From Paraglaciecola sp. L3A3 (lineage in GTDB: Bacteria > Pseudomonadota > Gammaproteobacteria > Enterobacterales > Alteromonadaceae), in contig NZ_CP047023.1 of assembly GCF_009796765.1 (NCBI RefSeq), positions 2,029,501 through 2,093,500 on the forward strand: DNA of 64,000 nucleotides. Reading direction: 5' to 3'. This document shows positions 20,053-29,613 of this stretch, one piece after another; the first letter of the stretch is position 1, and each line of letters opens with the position of its first letter. Below the pieces are notes generated by a model that made no database searches, had not been told where the DNA came from, and saw nothing but the letters and a program-made list of their open reading frames with translations. The position numbers were made by a program, and so were the translations under genes.

Positions 20053-20184
20053 TTTATATTACTTGTGAAAATAGCCACGTTGTTGAAATAGATGTTTTGT
20101 TAAAATATAAGTGATTTTTTTCTTCAACAGGCTTTATTTATTCTGCTAATATCCGCCACAATTTTTTATTATTAGGCAATAGTT

Positions 20185-20676
20185 ATGCAAATTACAAAAG
20201 GCACTGTAGTGCAGTTTCACTATAAAATTCAAGACTTAGAAGGTAACGAGTTAGAAAGTAACTTTGGTGAAGAGGCAGTCGCTTATCTTCATGGTTTCAA
20301 TAATATGATGCCTGGCATCGAAAAATCTTTGGAATCTATGAGTAAAGGTGATGAAGTGGAAGTAGAACTTGAAGCCGCAGAAACCTATGGTGAAATCCAA
20401 GCTGATAGTGAACAAAGAGTATCTGTTAAACATTTAACCGGCTTATCAGGTGCAAAAACATGGAAAGCGGGTATGACTGCAGTAGTCAACACGGAACAAG
20501 GCCAAAGAGAAGTCACTATCATCAAAGTGGGTAAATTTATGGCTACTATTGATATCAATCATCCTTTAGCGGGTAAAACGCTGAAATTTGATTTGAAAGT
20601 TGCAGATGTGAGAGCAGCAACTGATGAAGAAGTTGAGCATGGGCATGCTCATGGTGCGGGTGGACATCACCACTAA
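20185..20676 (+). CDS. FKBP-type peptidyl-prolyl isomerase, SlyD-like
   Basis: The 163-residue protein has the SlyD layout: a split FKBP domain (residues 1-70 and 125-150) around an insert-in-flap chaperone domain (about 72-122), ending in a short His-rich tail (HGHAHGAGGHHH) able to bind nickel or similar metals. It is shorter than E. coli SlyD because the Cys/His-rich tail is reduced. It stands alone, convergent with yhbY. Confidence 0.88.
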   Translation: MQITKGTVVQFHYKIQDLEGNELESNFGEEAVAYLHGFNNMMPGIEKSLESMSKGDEVEVELEAAETYGEIQADSEQRVSVKHLTGLSGAKTWKAGMTAVVNTEQGQREVTIIKVGKFMATIDINHPLAGKTLKFDLKVADVRAATDEEVEHGHAHGAGGHHH

Positions 20677-20692
20677 TATGACTAGATAAATT

Positions 20693-20728
20693 AGCAGTAT
20701 CTTTATTATTAAAAATAACGATACTGCT
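20693..20728. terminator. possible terminator between convergent slyD-like and yhbY genes
   Basis: A 9-bp perfect stem, agcagtatc (20693-20701) with gatactgct (20720-20728), encloses an 18-nt AT-rich loop that may itself pair. There is no long T-run directly after the stem, so function as a terminator is uncertain. Confidence 0.35.
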
Positions 20729-20750
20729 GAATTTATATTACGAAAATCAA

Positions 20751-21047
20751 TTAATGTTTCGGTAATTCAATTTTTTTCTGGTCACTTTGTTTATAAATCA
20801 CCAAAATATGACCAATACTTTGAATTTTTATTGCTTTTGTTTCTCTAATAATGGCATCCATTATTAGTGACTTTTCTTCTTTATCATCAGTAGGAACTTT
20901 CACTTTAATTAATTCATGATGATTAATGGCTAAGTCGATTTCCGCTAAAACGCCTTCAGTTAGGCCGTTTCCGCCTAATTGGACTATAGGTTTTAAAGAG
21001 TGAGCTAAACCCTTTAAATGTTGCTTTTGTTTGTTTGATAAGGTCAT
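20751..21047 (-). CDS. yhbY: ribosome assembly RNA-binding protein YhbY (CRM domain)
   Basis: YhbY binds pre-50S particles through its CRS1-YhbY domain. The full domain is seen, including the LGGNGLTEGVLAEIDLAI loop. The frame is open upstream to an ATG at 21143, but the 32 extra residues look non-native ([18 protein letters not shown]...). The ATG at 21047 (MTLSNKQKQHLKGLAH) gives 98 aa, the usual family length, so I place the start there. This leaves a 95-bp spacer to divergent rlmE, matching the conserved yhbY/rlmE layout. Confidence 0.93.
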   Translation of the reverse strand: MTLSNKQKQHLKGLAHSLKPIVQLGGNGLTEGVLAEIDLAINHHELIKVKVPTDDKEEKSLIMDAIIRETKAIKIQSIGHILVIYKQSDQKKIELPKH

Positions 21048-21142
21048 TGTGTAATTATTCTTACAATTTATTTGATTAAATACGGTTGAAAACAGGTATT
21101 CTAACGCCATCTCACAGTTATTCCTAATTTCAATGTTGTTCA

Positions 21143-21772
21143 ATGAGTAAGAATAAACAATCAGTTAGTAGCCAGAGATGGTTAAAAGAACATTTTGATG
21201 ACAAGTTTGTGCAATTAGCGCAAAAGAAAGGTTATCGTTCACGTGCGGTTTTTAAACTTGAAGAAATTCAAAATAAAGATCAATTAATTAAACCTGCCAT
21301 GACTGTAGTTGATTTGGGGGCGGCGCCTGGCGGTTGGTCTCAATATTCAGCAGGTGTTGTGGGTGATGATGGAACTGTGATCGCTTGTGATATTTTACCT
21401 ATGGATCCCTTAGCAGGGGTGGCCTTTTTGCAAGGTGACTTTCGCGAGGAGTCTGTACTTAACGAGCTGTTAAATAAAATTAATGGTAAGAATGTCGATA
21501 TTGTAATGTCAGATATGGCCCCTAACTTTAGTGGTAATGATGCTGTTGATCAGGCTAAATCTATGTATTTAGTAGAATTAGCCTTAGATATGTGTCATCA
21601 AGTATTAAAGAAAAATGGCAGTTTTGTGGTGAAGGTATTTATGGGCGAAGGTTTTGATTCGTTTTTTAAAGATGTACAAAAAGCGTTCAGAGTGGTTAAA
21701 ACACGTAAACCTGAATCATCACGAGCCCGATCTAGAGAAGTTTATCTGGTAGCGACGGGATATAAATTATAG
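21143..21772 (+). CDS. rlmE: 23S rRNA (uridine2552-2'-O)-methyltransferase
   Basis: RlmE (FtsJ/RrmJ) methylates U2552 in the A-loop of 23S rRNA. The SAM motif [14 protein letters not shown] and the K-D-K-E active-site set are visible in [27 protein letters not shown] and SREVYLVA. The length of 209 aa is standard. It is followed by ftsH after 83 bp, the same pair as in E. coli. Confidence 0.97.
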   Translation: MSKNKQSVSSQRWLKEHFDDKFVQLAQKKGYRSRAVFKLEEIQNKDQLIKPAMTVVDLGAAPGGWSQYSAGVVGDDGTVIACDILPMDPLAGVAFLQGDFREESVLNELLNKINGKNVDIVMSDMAPNFSGNDAVDQAKSMYLVELALDMCHQVLKKNGSFVVKVFMGEGFDSFFKDVQKAFRVVKTRKPESSRARSREVYLVATGYKL

Positions 21773-21855
21773 TAGTCTGGCTTCTTCGAACAAAGAAGCG
21801 CAAGACGCCAATCAAAGAGTCATTTGACTCGTAGTAATAATAGAGGTTTAACAAC

Positions 21856-23814
21856 TTGAGCGACATGGCAAAAAATTTAATCTTATGGCTGGTCATCGCT
21901 GTCGTATTGATGTCGGTTTTCCAAAACTTTTCTGGCTCTGAACCAAATAGAGTCGCCACAGACTACACTCGTTTTTTGAAAGATGTTGATAATGGCGTAG
22001 TTAGCCAAGCAACAATTGATAGAGACACTGGTGAAATTGTCGGCACTAAACGCAACGGTGAACAGTTCACAACTGTTGTACCTTATCTTGATATGAAGTT
22101 AATGGATCAACTTATCGAAAATAATGTGGCTGTGTTTGGTAAACAACCAGAAGAGTCTTCATTATTAACGTCTATCTTTATTTCCTGGTTCCCAATGTTA
22201 TTACTGATTGGGGTCTGGATCTTTTTCATGCGTCAAATGCAAGGTGGTGGCGGTAAAGGTGCTATGTCATTCGGCAAAAGTAAAGCGCGTTTATTAGGTG
22301 AAGATCAAATTAAAACGACCTTTGCTGATGTAGCAGGGTGTGACGAAGCAAAAGAAGATGTTTCAGAATTAGTCGACTTTTTACGTGACCCAAGTAAGTT
22401 TCAGAAATTAGGCGGCAAAATTCCTAAAGGTGTGTTGATGGTTGGTCCTCCGGGAACAGGTAAAACATTACTTGCTAAGGCGATTGCCGGTGAAGCAAAA
22501 GTACCTTTCTTTAGTATTTCAGGTTCAGATTTTGTTGAAATGTTTGTTGGTGTTGGTGCCTCTCGTGTACGTGATATGTTTGACCAAGCTAAAAAATCAG
22601 CTCCTTGTATTATTTTTATTGATGAAATTGATGCAGTAGGCCGTAAACGTGGTGCAGGTCATGGTGGTGGCCATGATGAGCGTGAACAAACCTTAAACCA
22701 AATGTTGGTTGAAATGGATGGTTTTGAAGGACACGAAGGCATTATTGTTATTGCTGCGACTAACCGTCCAGATGTACTTGACCCTGCATTATTACGTCCT
22801 GGACGTTTCGATCGCCAAGTCATGGTAGGTTTACCAGATATCCGTGGTCGTGAACAAATTTTAAAAGTGCATATGCGTAAAGTGCCATTAGGGGACAATG
22901 TTGAAGCACATGTTATTGCTCGTGGTACACCTGGTTTCTCTGGTGCAGATCTAGCAAACTTAGTTAACGAAGCTGCATTGTTTGCTGCCCGCACAGATAA
23001 ACGTGTGGTGAGTATGGATGAATTCGATAAAGCGAAAGATAAAATCATGATGGGCTCTGAACGCAAGACTATGGTCATGTCGGAAGAAGAAAAAACCAAT
23101 ACTGCTTATCATGAAGCTGGACATGCAATTGTTGGCCGTTTAGTACCTAAACATGATCCAGTTTATAAAGTGTCTATTATTCCTCGTGGTCGAGCATTAG
23201 GTGTGACTATGTATTTACCTGAACAAGATAAATACAGTTCATCTCGAGAAGAATTAGAATCTCGTATTGCCACTTTATTTGGTGGGCGTATAGCAGAAGA
23301 AATTACTTTGGGTGCAGCCGGTGTAACCACTGGTGCGTCGAATGACATTGAACGTGCTACCGATATTGCTCGCAAAATGGTAACCCAATGGGGGCTTTCT
23401 GAGAAAATGGGTCCCATCAATTATAAAGATGACGAAAACGAAATGTTTATGGGAGCGGCTCCATCACATATGTCAGCCGAAACTTCTCGTGATATTGATG
23501 CTGAAGTCAGGTTATTAATTGACAGAAATTACACACTAGCTGAAAAATTATTGAAAGAAAATATGGATGTTTTAGAGGCGATGAAAGACGCCTTGATGAA
23601 ATATGAAACCATAGATGCTAAACAAATTGATGATTTGATGGCACGTAAAGAAGTTCGTCTTCCAGCTGAATGGGTCAGAGATGGTAAGACTGATGATTCT
23701 GATAAACCATCTGGTGGCGCAAAAGCTGCTGATGACGCTGATAAAACTGAAGAAAAGAAAGCCGATAAACCTACTACTCCAGATGTAGGAAAACCTGGCG
23801 ACGCAACGAGTTAG
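21856..23814 (+). CDS. ftsH: ATP-dependent zinc metalloprotease FtsH
   Basis: FtsH degrades membrane and short-lived cytoplasmic proteins (LpxC, sigma-32). Two membrane segments (about residues 7-22 and 105-125) flank a periplasmic domain. Then come the AAA+ domain, with Walker A GPPGTGKT (197-204) and the second-region-of-homology motif [18 protein letters not shown], and the zinc site H419-E-x-x-H423. I take the TTG at 21856 as the start because agagg lies 9 bases before it. The in-frame ATG three codons later (21865) has that motif 18 bases away. The C-terminus is Lys/Asp-rich and disordered. A strong terminator follows. Confidence 0.97.
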   Translation: MSDMAKNLILWLVIAVVLMSVFQNFSGSEPNRVATDYTRFLKDVDNGVVSQATIDRDTGEIVGTKRNGEQFTTVVPYLDMKLMDQLIENNVAVFGKQPEESSLLTSIFISWFPMLLLIGVWIFFMRQMQGGGGKGAMSFGKSKARLLGEDQIKTTFADVAGCDEAKEDVSELVDFLRDPSKFQKLGGKIPKGVLMVGPPGTGKTLLAKAIAGEAKVPFFSISGSDFVEMFVGVGASRVRDMFDQAKKSAPCIIFIDEIDAVGRKRGAGHGGGHDEREQTLNQMLVEMDGFEGHEGIIVIAATNRPDVLDPALLRPGRFDRQVMVGLPDIRGREQILKVHMRKVPLGDNVEAHVIARGTPGFSGADLANLVNEAALFAARTDKRVVSMDEFDKAKDKIMMGSERKTMVMSEEEKTNTAYHEAGHAIVGRLVPKHDPVYKVSIIPRGRALGVTMYLPEQDKYSSSREELESRIATLFGGRIAEEITLGAAGVTTGASNDIERATDIARKMVTQWGLSEKMGPINYKDDENEMFMGAAPSHMSAETSRDIDAEVRLLIDRNYTLAEKLLKENMDVLEAMKDALMKYETIDAKQIDDLMARKEVRLPAEWVRDGKTDDSDKPSGGAKAADDADKTEEKKADKPTTPDVGKPGDATS

Positions 23815-23830
23815 TTTTAGAACAAATGAT

Positions 23831-23866
23831 AAAAACGCTTTGTTGGCAATCTAACAAAGCGTTTTT
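23831..23866 (+). terminator. intrinsic terminator after ftsH
   Basis: A perfect 14-bp stem (23831-23844 with 23853-23866) with an 8-nt loop and a T-run lies 17 bp after the ftsH stop. It separates ftsH from folP, so folP-glmM need either read-through or a promoter in the remaining 30 bp. Confidence 0.88.
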
Positions 23867-23896
23867 TTATTTGAAAGCTTAAAATATTGAGCATGT

Positions 23897-24727
23897 ATGC
23901 AATTTAAAAACAAATTCATAGACCTGTCAGTGCCCAAGATAATGGGCATCTTAAATGTCACTCCTGATTCTTTTTCTGATGGAGGACACTTTAAAAATTT
24001 TGACCAAGCTATGTATCACACTGAGTCTATGTTAACAGAAGGGGCTGCTTTTATTGATGTAGGCGGGGAGTCTACTCGACCAGGGGCTGTTGATGTTGAT
24101 CTTCAGCAAGAATTAGATCGAGTATTACCCATAATTGCAGCCATTACTGAACGCTTTGATACTGTTGTTTCAATTGATACCAGTAAAGCACAAGTGATGA
24201 CCGCCGCTGTAGCGGCTGGTGCGGCTTTAATTAATGATGTGAGAGCGTTACAAGAAAAGGGCGCATTACAAGCTGCGGCAGAGGCTAATGTACCAGTCTG
24301 TTTGATGCATATGCAGGGGCAACCCCGTGTTATGCAGGAAAACCCTGAGTATGAAAATGTGACTGATGAAGTTATCAATTTTTTGCAGCAAAGAATGATT
24401 GAGTGCGAAAAAGCGGGAATGACTAAAGATCAATTGATTATTGATCCTGGTTTTGGATTTGGTAAAAGTTTGCAGCATAATTATCAATTGCTTGCGAACT
24501 TAGATAAATTGTCAAGTTTAGCTGTGCCTATTTTGTCTGGTACTTCAAGAAAGTCAATGATAGGAAATTTACTGGGTCGTAATATTGATGAGCGGCTAGC
24601 TGGCAGCATAGTGACTGCTAGCCTTGCCACATTGAGTGGGGCAAAAATATTACGGGTACATGATGTCAAAGAAACAGTGGATGCAGTTAAAATAACAACA
24701 TTAGTTAAGGATTACAGGAAACTATAA
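23897..24727 (+). CDS. folP: dihydropteroate synthase
   Basis: FolP joins p-aminobenzoate to the pterin diphosphate in folate synthesis and is the sulfonamide target. The signatures [15 protein letters not shown] and [10 protein letters not shown] are exact, and the [11 protein letters not shown] phosphate loop is present. The length is 276 aa. Its stop overlaps the glmM start by one base (TAATG), so the genes are coupled. Confidence 0.97.
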   Translation: MQFKNKFIDLSVPKIMGILNVTPDSFSDGGHFKNFDQAMYHTESMLTEGAAFIDVGGESTRPGAVDVDLQQELDRVLPIIAAITERFDTVVSIDTSKAQVMTAAVAAGAALINDVRALQEKGALQAAAEANVPVCLMHMQGQPRVMQENPEYENVTDEVINFLQQRMIECEKAGMTKDQLIIDPGFGFGKSLQHNYQLLANLDKLSSLAVPILSGTSRKSMIGNLLGRNIDERLAGSIVTASLATLSGAKILRVHDVKETVDAVKITTLVKDYRKL

Positions 24728-26067
24728 TGAGTGATAGAAAATACTTCGGTACAGACGGTATTCGTGGCAAAGTCGGCGAAGACAAAATCAATCCTGAATT
24801 TGTAATGAAACTAGGTTGGGCCGCTGGAAAAGTTTTAGCGGGAACTGGCACCAATAAAGTCCTTATTGGTAAAGATACCCGTATATCTGGCTATATGTTG
24901 GAATCAGCATTAGAAGCGGGGTTATCTGCTGCGGGTATTAATATTGGCTTATTAGGGCCTATGCCGACTCCAGCTATTGCTTATTTGACTAAAACTTTCC
25001 GTTCAGAAGCGGGCATAGTGATCAGTGCTTCTCATAATCCTTATTATGATAACGGTATCAAATTCTTTTCAGCTGATGGTATGAAACTTGACGATGATAT
25101 TGAAATTGCCATTGAAAGTCAGATGGATCGTCCTATGGAATGTGTGGCTTCAGACAAACTAGGTAAAGCCACACGAATTGCTGATGCGGCCGGTCGTTAT
25201 ATCGAATTTTGTAAAGGTAACTTCCCCTCAGATTTATCCCTCAAAGGTTTAAAAATAGTGGTAGATTGTGCCCATGGAGCCACATATCACATAGCACCAA
25301 ACGTATTGAGTGAATTAGGTGCACAAGTGATTGAAATTGGTACCGAACCTGATGGTTTGAATATCAATCGTAATGTCGGGGCCACATCGATGAAAGCTAT
25401 CAAACATAGTGTTCTGAAAAATAATGCTGATCTAGGGTTTGCCTTGGATGGTGATGGTGACCGGATTATGTTGGTGGATCACAAAGGAAATGTGATTGAT
25501 GGCGATCAGATTGTCTACATCATCGCTAGGGACGCGTTAAAATCTGGTATGTTAAAAGGTGGTGTGGTTGGTACTGTGATGAGCAACCTTGGTTTAGAGG
25601 TCGCCTTAGGGACCTTAGGCGTGCCGTTTGCTCGCAGCAAGGTGGGTGACCGCTACGTGATGGAATTACTTAAACAAAAAGATTGGTCGATTGGCGGCGA
25701 AGGCTCAGGCCATGTATTGAATTTGGCCGCTGCTTCTACTGGTGATGGCATTGTGGCCGGATTACAAGTTTTGGCGGCCATGCTGCATGCGGAAATGACT
25801 TTATACGAATTAAGCCAAGGTATGGTTAAATATCCGCAGACATTAATCAATGTCAGATTTACCAATGGCAAACAACCTCTTGAAGATAAACAGGTGAAAC
25901 AATCTGTGATTGACGCCGAAACGGCATTAGGTAATAAAGGCCGAGTTTTGTTGCGAAAAAGTGGAACTGAGCCACTTATTCGAGTGATGGTTGAGGCCAA
26001 TGATGCACAAGATTCAAGTACTTGGGCTGAATATATTGCCGATGCTGTTCGTAAAGTGAACGAATAG
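24727..26067 (+). CDS. glmM: phosphoglucosamine mutase
   Basis: GlmM interconverts glucosamine-6-phosphate and glucosamine-1-phosphate for UDP-GlcNAc synthesis. The phosphoserine is Ser102 in [16 protein letters not shown], the metal loop is DGDGDR near residue 240, and the C-terminal [12 protein letters not shown] phosphate-binding motif is intact. The length of 446 aa is normal. Translation is coupled to folP. Confidence 0.98.
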   Translation: MSDRKYFGTDGIRGKVGEDKINPEFVMKLGWAAGKVLAGTGTNKVLIGKDTRISGYMLESALEAGLSAAGINIGLLGPMPTPAIAYLTKTFRSEAGIVISASHNPYYDNGIKFFSADGMKLDDDIEIAIESQMDRPMECVASDKLGKATRIADAAGRYIEFCKGNFPSDLSLKGLKIVVDCAHGATYHIAPNVLSELGAQVIEIGTEPDGLNINRNVGATSMKAIKHSVLKNNADLGFALDGDGDRIMLVDHKGNVIDGDQIVYIIARDALKSGMLKGGVVGTVMSNLGLEVALGTLGVPFARSKVGDRYVMELLKQKDWSIGGEGSGHVLNLAAASTGDGIVAGLQVLAAMLHAEMTLYELSQGMVKYPQTLINVRFTNGKQPLEDKQVKQSVIDAETALGNKGRVLLRKSGTEPLIRVMVEANDAQDSSTWAEYIADAVRKVNE

Positions 26068-26166
26068 ACAAAAGGCGAAGCATATTTGGCGAGTATTACT
26101 TGTATAATTTCATTGGGTTAGTTAATATCTCGCGCGCTTTTTTATTGATGCTAAGAGGAATATCTT

Positions 26167-26913
26167 TTGCAGACAAACATTCGTAGGTCTTTAGTGGTTG
26201 GTAATTGGAAGATGAACGGTGATAAATCGTTGATTGGTAAAATGCAATCATGCTTGAGTCAAGTGGACTTAGGGAATATGGATTGGGCTATTTGTCCTCC
26301 GGCTCCTTATTTAGGTTTATTTGATAGTTCAGTTAGGCTGGGTGTACAGAATGTCAGTCAATTTGACTCAGGGGCTCACACTGGTGAAACATCCGTTTCA
26401 ATGGTTAAAGAACTCGGTTGCCAATATGTTATTGTTGGTCATTCTGAAAGACGTGAAGACAACTTTGAATCAAATGAAATTGTTGCGTTAAAAGTACAAA
26501 AAATATTAGATGCTGGATTAACACCTATTTTATGTATTGGTGAGCCAGAATCAATTCGTGATGCGGGCAATGTGTTTGATTACCTGACTACTCAGTTGAA
26601 TGCTGTAGTCACGTTACTAGGCATATCAGCATTTGCTAATATAGTCTTGGCTTATGAACCCATATGGGCGATAGGGACGGGTAAAACAGCCAGTCCTGAG
26701 CAAGCACAAGAAGTACATGCTTTTATTCGTGAATATTTAGCAAAACAAGATTCAAACATTGCGGCTGGTACTGTTATTTTATACGGCGGTAGTGTGAAAG
26801 GAAGTAATGCCCAAGAATTATTTTCTCAGGCAGATGTAGATGGTGGTTTAATTGGCGGCGCTAGTTTAAACCCAGAAGATTTTTTAAGTATTTGCTTAGC
26901 TGCAAATCAATAG
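26167..26913 (+). CDS. tpiA: triosephosphate isomerase
   Basis: TpiA interconverts dihydroxyacetone phosphate and glyceraldehyde-3-phosphate. The catalytic set is present: the Lys of GNWKMN, the His of VIVGHSERR and the Glu of AYEPIWAIGTG. The start is a TTG at 26167, with agagga about 7 bases upstream and no in-frame ATG before GNWKMN. The length is 248 aa. It lies between glmM and secG, where many marine gammaproteobacteria carry it; E. coli has tpiA elsewhere. Confidence 0.97.
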   Translation: MQTNIRRSLVVGNWKMNGDKSLIGKMQSCLSQVDLGNMDWAICPPAPYLGLFDSSVRLGVQNVSQFDSGAHTGETSVSMVKELGCQYVIVGHSERREDNFESNEIVALKVQKILDAGLTPILCIGEPESIRDAGNVFDYLTTQLNAVVTLLGISAFANIVLAYEPIWAIGTGKTASPEQAQEVHAFIREYLAKQDSNIAAGTVILYGGSVKGSNAQELFSQADVDGGLIGGASLNPEDFLSICLAANQ

Positions 26914-26922
26914 AGGCAACAC

Positions 26923-27288
26923 ATGTTTTACGAAGTATTAATTATTGTTTATTTGATCGTCGCTATAATGTTGATCGGTTTTGTATTGATCCAGCAAGGT
27001 AAAGGCGCAGATATGGGCGCATCTTTCGGTGGTGGTGGTTCTAACACAGTTTTTGGCTCTGCTGGTTCTGGTAACTTTTTGACCAGAACAACTGCTATAT
27101 TAGCGACTTTGTTTTTTGTTATCAGTTTGATCCTTGGTAACCAAACTGCTGATAAAGAAAAAGATGCAGATAATTGGCAAAACATTGAAGTGCCAGTGGT
27201 TGCTCAGCCCGATACAGATGTTCCTGCGGCAACTGTGCCTGCTGAACCTGTTCTACAACCTGCTGAAGAAAGCGACGTACCCAACTAG
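26923..27288 (+). CDS. secG: preprotein translocase subunit SecG
   Basis: SecG is the small subunit of the SecYEG channel. Two hydrophobic segments (about residues 3-23 and 53-73) flank the conserved cytoplasmic loop QQGKGADMGASFGGGGSNTVFGSAG. The C-terminus is an acidic, Pro/Ala-rich tail. The length is 121 aa. It follows tpiA by 9 bp and precedes the leucine tRNA by 19 bp, the conserved secG-leuU neighbourhood. Confidence 0.96.
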   Translation: MFYEVLIIVYLIVAIMLIGFVLIQQGKGADMGASFGGGGSNTVFGSAGSGNFLTRTTAILATLFFVISLILGNQTADKEKDADNWQNIEVPVVAQPDTDVPAATVPAEPVLQPAEESDVPN

Positions 27289-27307
27289 TTTTATTTAGTA
27301 CTCAATT

Positions 27308-27392
27308 GCGGATGTGGTGGAATTGGTAGACACGCAGCCTTGAGGGGGCTGTGGCTTAGGCCGTGGGAGTTCGAGTCTCCCCATCCGCACCA
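27308..27392 (+). tRNA. leuU: tRNA-Leu (anticodon GAG)
   Basis: The acceptor arm GCGGATG (27308-27314) pairs with CATCCGC (27382-27388), followed by A and the encoded CCA (27390-27392). The D-loop has ATTGGTAGACACGC, the anticodon stem CAGCC/GGCTG encloses the loop TTGAGGG with anticodon GAG, a long class II variable arm follows, and the T-loop is TTCGAGT. The 85-nt length fits leucine. The position directly after secG matches leuU of E. coli. Confidence 0.97.
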
Positions 27393-27398
27393 TTTTTG

Positions 27399-27428
27399 AA
27401 AAGGTCTTGGTTGATACCAAGGCCTTTT
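27399..27428 (+). terminator. terminator after tRNA-Leu
   Basis: A 13-bp stem (27399-27411 with 27416-27428, one G-T pair) with a 4-nt loop and a T-run sits 6 bp past the CCA end. Confidence 0.85.
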
Positions 27429-27495
27429 TTGTTTTAGTGCACAAAACATGTGCTTTGTTTATGTGCTACGCACACAGGGCATAACTTCGTCACTT

Positions 27496-27537
27496 AAAGC
27501 ATGCGCTTCGCTTACCGTCATCCATGACGTTTTTCAA
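27496..27537. repeat. 42-bp exact repeat, copy 1
   Basis: This copy is identical to 27779-27820. It contains the hairpin cgtca-TCCA-tgacg (27516-27529). Both copies have the same orientation. Confidence 0.9.
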
Positions 27538-27778
27538 ACAGCATCCTTGCTGCTCGATTTACTTTTTCCCAACAGCCGCAAAAAGTAAACAAAAAGGGCC
27601 GCGCTCCAAACAAATTCCTATTCCATAAAATTCTTGGCTTTGATGTCGAAACGGCAATAAGTCGCGTCCTGCTATAAAAGATTGCCTTGCCCGAATGTCC
27701 CTATTCGGGCATTCGACAAGCCAAATATTTGATGGGGAATTTGTAGTCGCGACAAAGTCAAAAGCATGGCTTTGCCAT

Positions 27779-27820
27779 AAAGCATGCGCTTCGCTTACCG
27801 TCATCCATGACGTTTTTCAA
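27779..27820. repeat. 42-bp exact repeat, copy 2
   Basis: This copy is identical to 27496-27537, 283 bp downstream and in the same orientation. It is directly followed by a further hairpin, gcctca-TCCA-tgaggc (27821-27836). Confidence 0.9.
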
Positions 27821-28043
27821 GCCTCATCCATGAGGCCCGACTGACTTATGTTATGAAATACATCCATGTATTTCACCCTCCGGGCCGCACTAAAGTGCGT
27901 TCCATATTTATCCCGTAAATATGGTCAACAGCTAAGAAAAGTAAGCAAAAGAAGCCGGTCTCCAACCAAGTTCTATTACCTGCGCGACTTGCCTAATAGA
28001 GGTCGCAAAGAATTTAGAACTAAATTCCAAAGTAGTCATATCC

Positions 28044-28134
28044 ACATCCCTGATGATCGGCACCCAATCTCAACGTCCTTGTTGAGCTTTTCAAGCTGAC
28101 GGAGCTTCGCTCCTAAAGAATCAGCTTTCACCCA
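28044..28134. repeat. 91-bp dispersed repeat, copy 1
   Basis: This copy matches 30580-30670 at 85 of 91 positions by my count, without gaps. It includes the hairpin ctcaac/gttgag with loop gtcctt (28069-28086). Confidence 0.85.
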
Positions 28135-28311
28135 AGTCATTTACCCTCTATTAGCCCGCGTTGCTCGGCGAACTTGGAGTCGCGATAAAGTCAAAAGCAT
28201 GGCTTCGCAAAATAAGTATTGGTTTATCATAAGAGTTATTTTATGTTAGATGTCCTGATAAGGTAATTTCAGGTTTAGTCTGGGTTAGGGGAAACTTGTC
28301 ATGTAGCTAGA

Positions 28312-29109
28312 TTAAATATCAAGAAGCTTGTCTTCAATATCACCACATTTTTTTACTAACCCATTTAGCTCTGTAAATAATGTAGTATCCTTCTGTACTC
28401 TAATACTGCGTAATACTTGCCCAAGTTCGAAAATCGGAAGCTTTAATTTTATTACAAAAAGTTCCATGCCTAACTTTTCAGAGTCTATTTTTAATATTAA
28501 CCATTCAATATGAAGTAGTAGATAAAGAATTTCTGAAAAATTTGTACGTAATAAGTGTTGATTGAATTTAATTTTTGTTGAGACAGACGTATTAATACTT
28601 TTTTTGTTCAGAATAAACTCATTTGAAAAATCTTCGCCACACTGCAAATCAGACAAGGAGAAACTTTGGAGTTCATTATTACTAATTGTTCTTTTGAATT
28701 GTTTTTTCTGAAAGGTTTTATCTATGTCTAACCGTATTAAATGTATGTCTTCAGAAATAGCTTTCCTAATAAAATTTTTTTCTTCATTTTTTATATTTTT
28801 ATCATGTACATCTTTTGTTTGTTTCAATACTTTAGTTGCAGCTGACAGCTCTTTTTGTTGAATACGGATTGACCAAATTAATAAGCACACAGTCGCAAAG
28901 GTTAATAACGGATTAAGCAACCCACCAATGAAGTCGCCAATGGTACCTAAATCAGCACGGGTATAACTTGAATCGCCAGTAGAAATATCACTGGCTGACG
29001 CTAGGTGTAAACTCCACATGTAACACATTGTAATCACTATCATGGATACACTGATTAGCAGAAATGCTATGTTTTTAATGGTTATAAGCTCTTTTAATGA
29101 TGAATCCAT
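28312..29109 (-). CDS. two-TM membrane protein, putative abortive-infection-like
   Basis: The 265-residue product has two N-terminal membrane helices (about residues 12-34 and 57-80) joined by a loop carrying GTIGDFIGGLLNPLLTF. A coiled-coil-like segment (QQKELSAATKVLKQTKDVHDKNIKNEEKN) and a mostly helical cytoplasmic tail follow. The GDFxGGxLNPxLxF pattern next to a QQ-EL helix recalls the putative phage abortive infection family PutAbiC (PF16872). That resemblance is from memory and the function is untested. Its AT content is high even for this chromosome. It is an isolated gene between the hairpin block and the first copy of a dispersed repeat. Confidence 0.55.
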   Translation of the reverse strand: MDSSLKELITIKNIAFLLISVSMIVITMCYMWSLHLASASDISTGDSSYTRADLGTIGDFIGGLLNPLLTFATVCLLIWSIRIQQKELSAATKVLKQTKDVHDKNIKNEEKNFIRKAISEDIHLIRLDIDKTFQKKQFKRTISNNELQSFSLSDLQCGEDFSNEFILNKKSINTSVSTKIKFNQHLLRTNFSEILYLLLHIEWLILKIDSEKLGMELFVIKLKLPIFELGQVLRSIRVQKDTTLFTELNGLVKKCGDIEDKLLDI

Positions 29110-29215
29110 TTTTAATACTTCTAATCCCTGTCTAAATCATTTCAGAAACGTTTAAATACTTTTGAGTTGAGTTCAATGTACCAGATACACTTTAAATTGC
29201 ATACTTAGCGATAAA

Positions 29216-29530
29216 CATCAATAGCGTCGTAGTCGTTGATTTAAAAATCAACCGTATAGAAAATAGACAAATATATGACTTTTTAAAATTATGGTTGATA
29301 AATATTTCTAAGTTTTGGGGTCGGAAAGGGGGTATAAATGAAGTAGTGGCAATATCGCTTTTCTATCGACTCTCTTCTATTCACTGCTTCACTCAGCTTC
29401 ATTCTGATTTAGTCTGCCCCATTCTGCATTTTTTTCTCTGTGTAGCGAAGCCTCTGTGGTTTAAATTCTTTTAATCTTTGCTTCTAACAAATATTTGCTG
29501 TTCTCGGTGCTTCTCTGTGACAGACTTTGG
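29216..29530 (+). repeat. dispersed intergenic repeat, copy A
   Basis: This is the longest of four same-orientation copies (A-D). It begins with the perfect hairpin gttgattt/aaatcaac (29235-29252). It continues through the core aatatttctaagttttgggg near 29301 and ends with the segment cctctgtggtttaaattctt near 29451. Together with flanks it fills the 532-bp gap before higB. Confidence 0.75.
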
Positions 29531-29613
29531 CTCTTGGCTTTTCTTTTTTGTTTAAAATTTTAGCCTGACACCTGTAGTAACAATTCTATATATCCAAGTA
29601 AGTCTCTAGACAG

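Larger units (their letters stand above)
27430..28311. repeat. non-coding block of modular hairpins and internal repeats
   Basis: No gene is supported here. A 42-bp sequence occurs twice without change (27496-27537 and 27779-27820). Small hairpins cluster at 27516, 27539, 27799, 27821, 27854, 27886, 27902 and 28069. Most share the core C(A/G)TCC(A/T)TG flanked by stems of different sequence. A 91-bp unit at 28044-28134 recurs at 30580-30670. Segments near 27583 and 27937 are diverged copies of each other (aaaagtaaac/aagcaaaag...ctccaa...ttctatt). Short open frames here (27559-27804 minus, 27866-28099 plus) run through the hairpins and look spurious. Confidence 0.75.

Noticed and set aside
22659..23099. 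146-codon minus-strand frame inside ftsH
   Set aside because: It is a shadow of the strongly conserved AAA+ domain of ftsH.
27559..27804. 81-codon open frame on the minus strand after tRNA-Leu
   Set aside because: It runs through the 42-bp repeat and several hairpins, has no ribosome site, and its sequence is the kind repeatedly predicted from non-coding repeats in Alteromonadales.
27496..27924. CRISPR array
   Set aside because: The repeats are hairpins with different stems, irregular spacing and only one exact 42-bp pair. There are no regular spacers and no cas genes.
27866..28099. 77-codon open frame on the plus strand in the same block
   Set aside because: It crosses two hairpins and part of the 91-bp repeat, with odd Arg/Lys/Ser-rich composition. 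It is better explained as repeat sequence.
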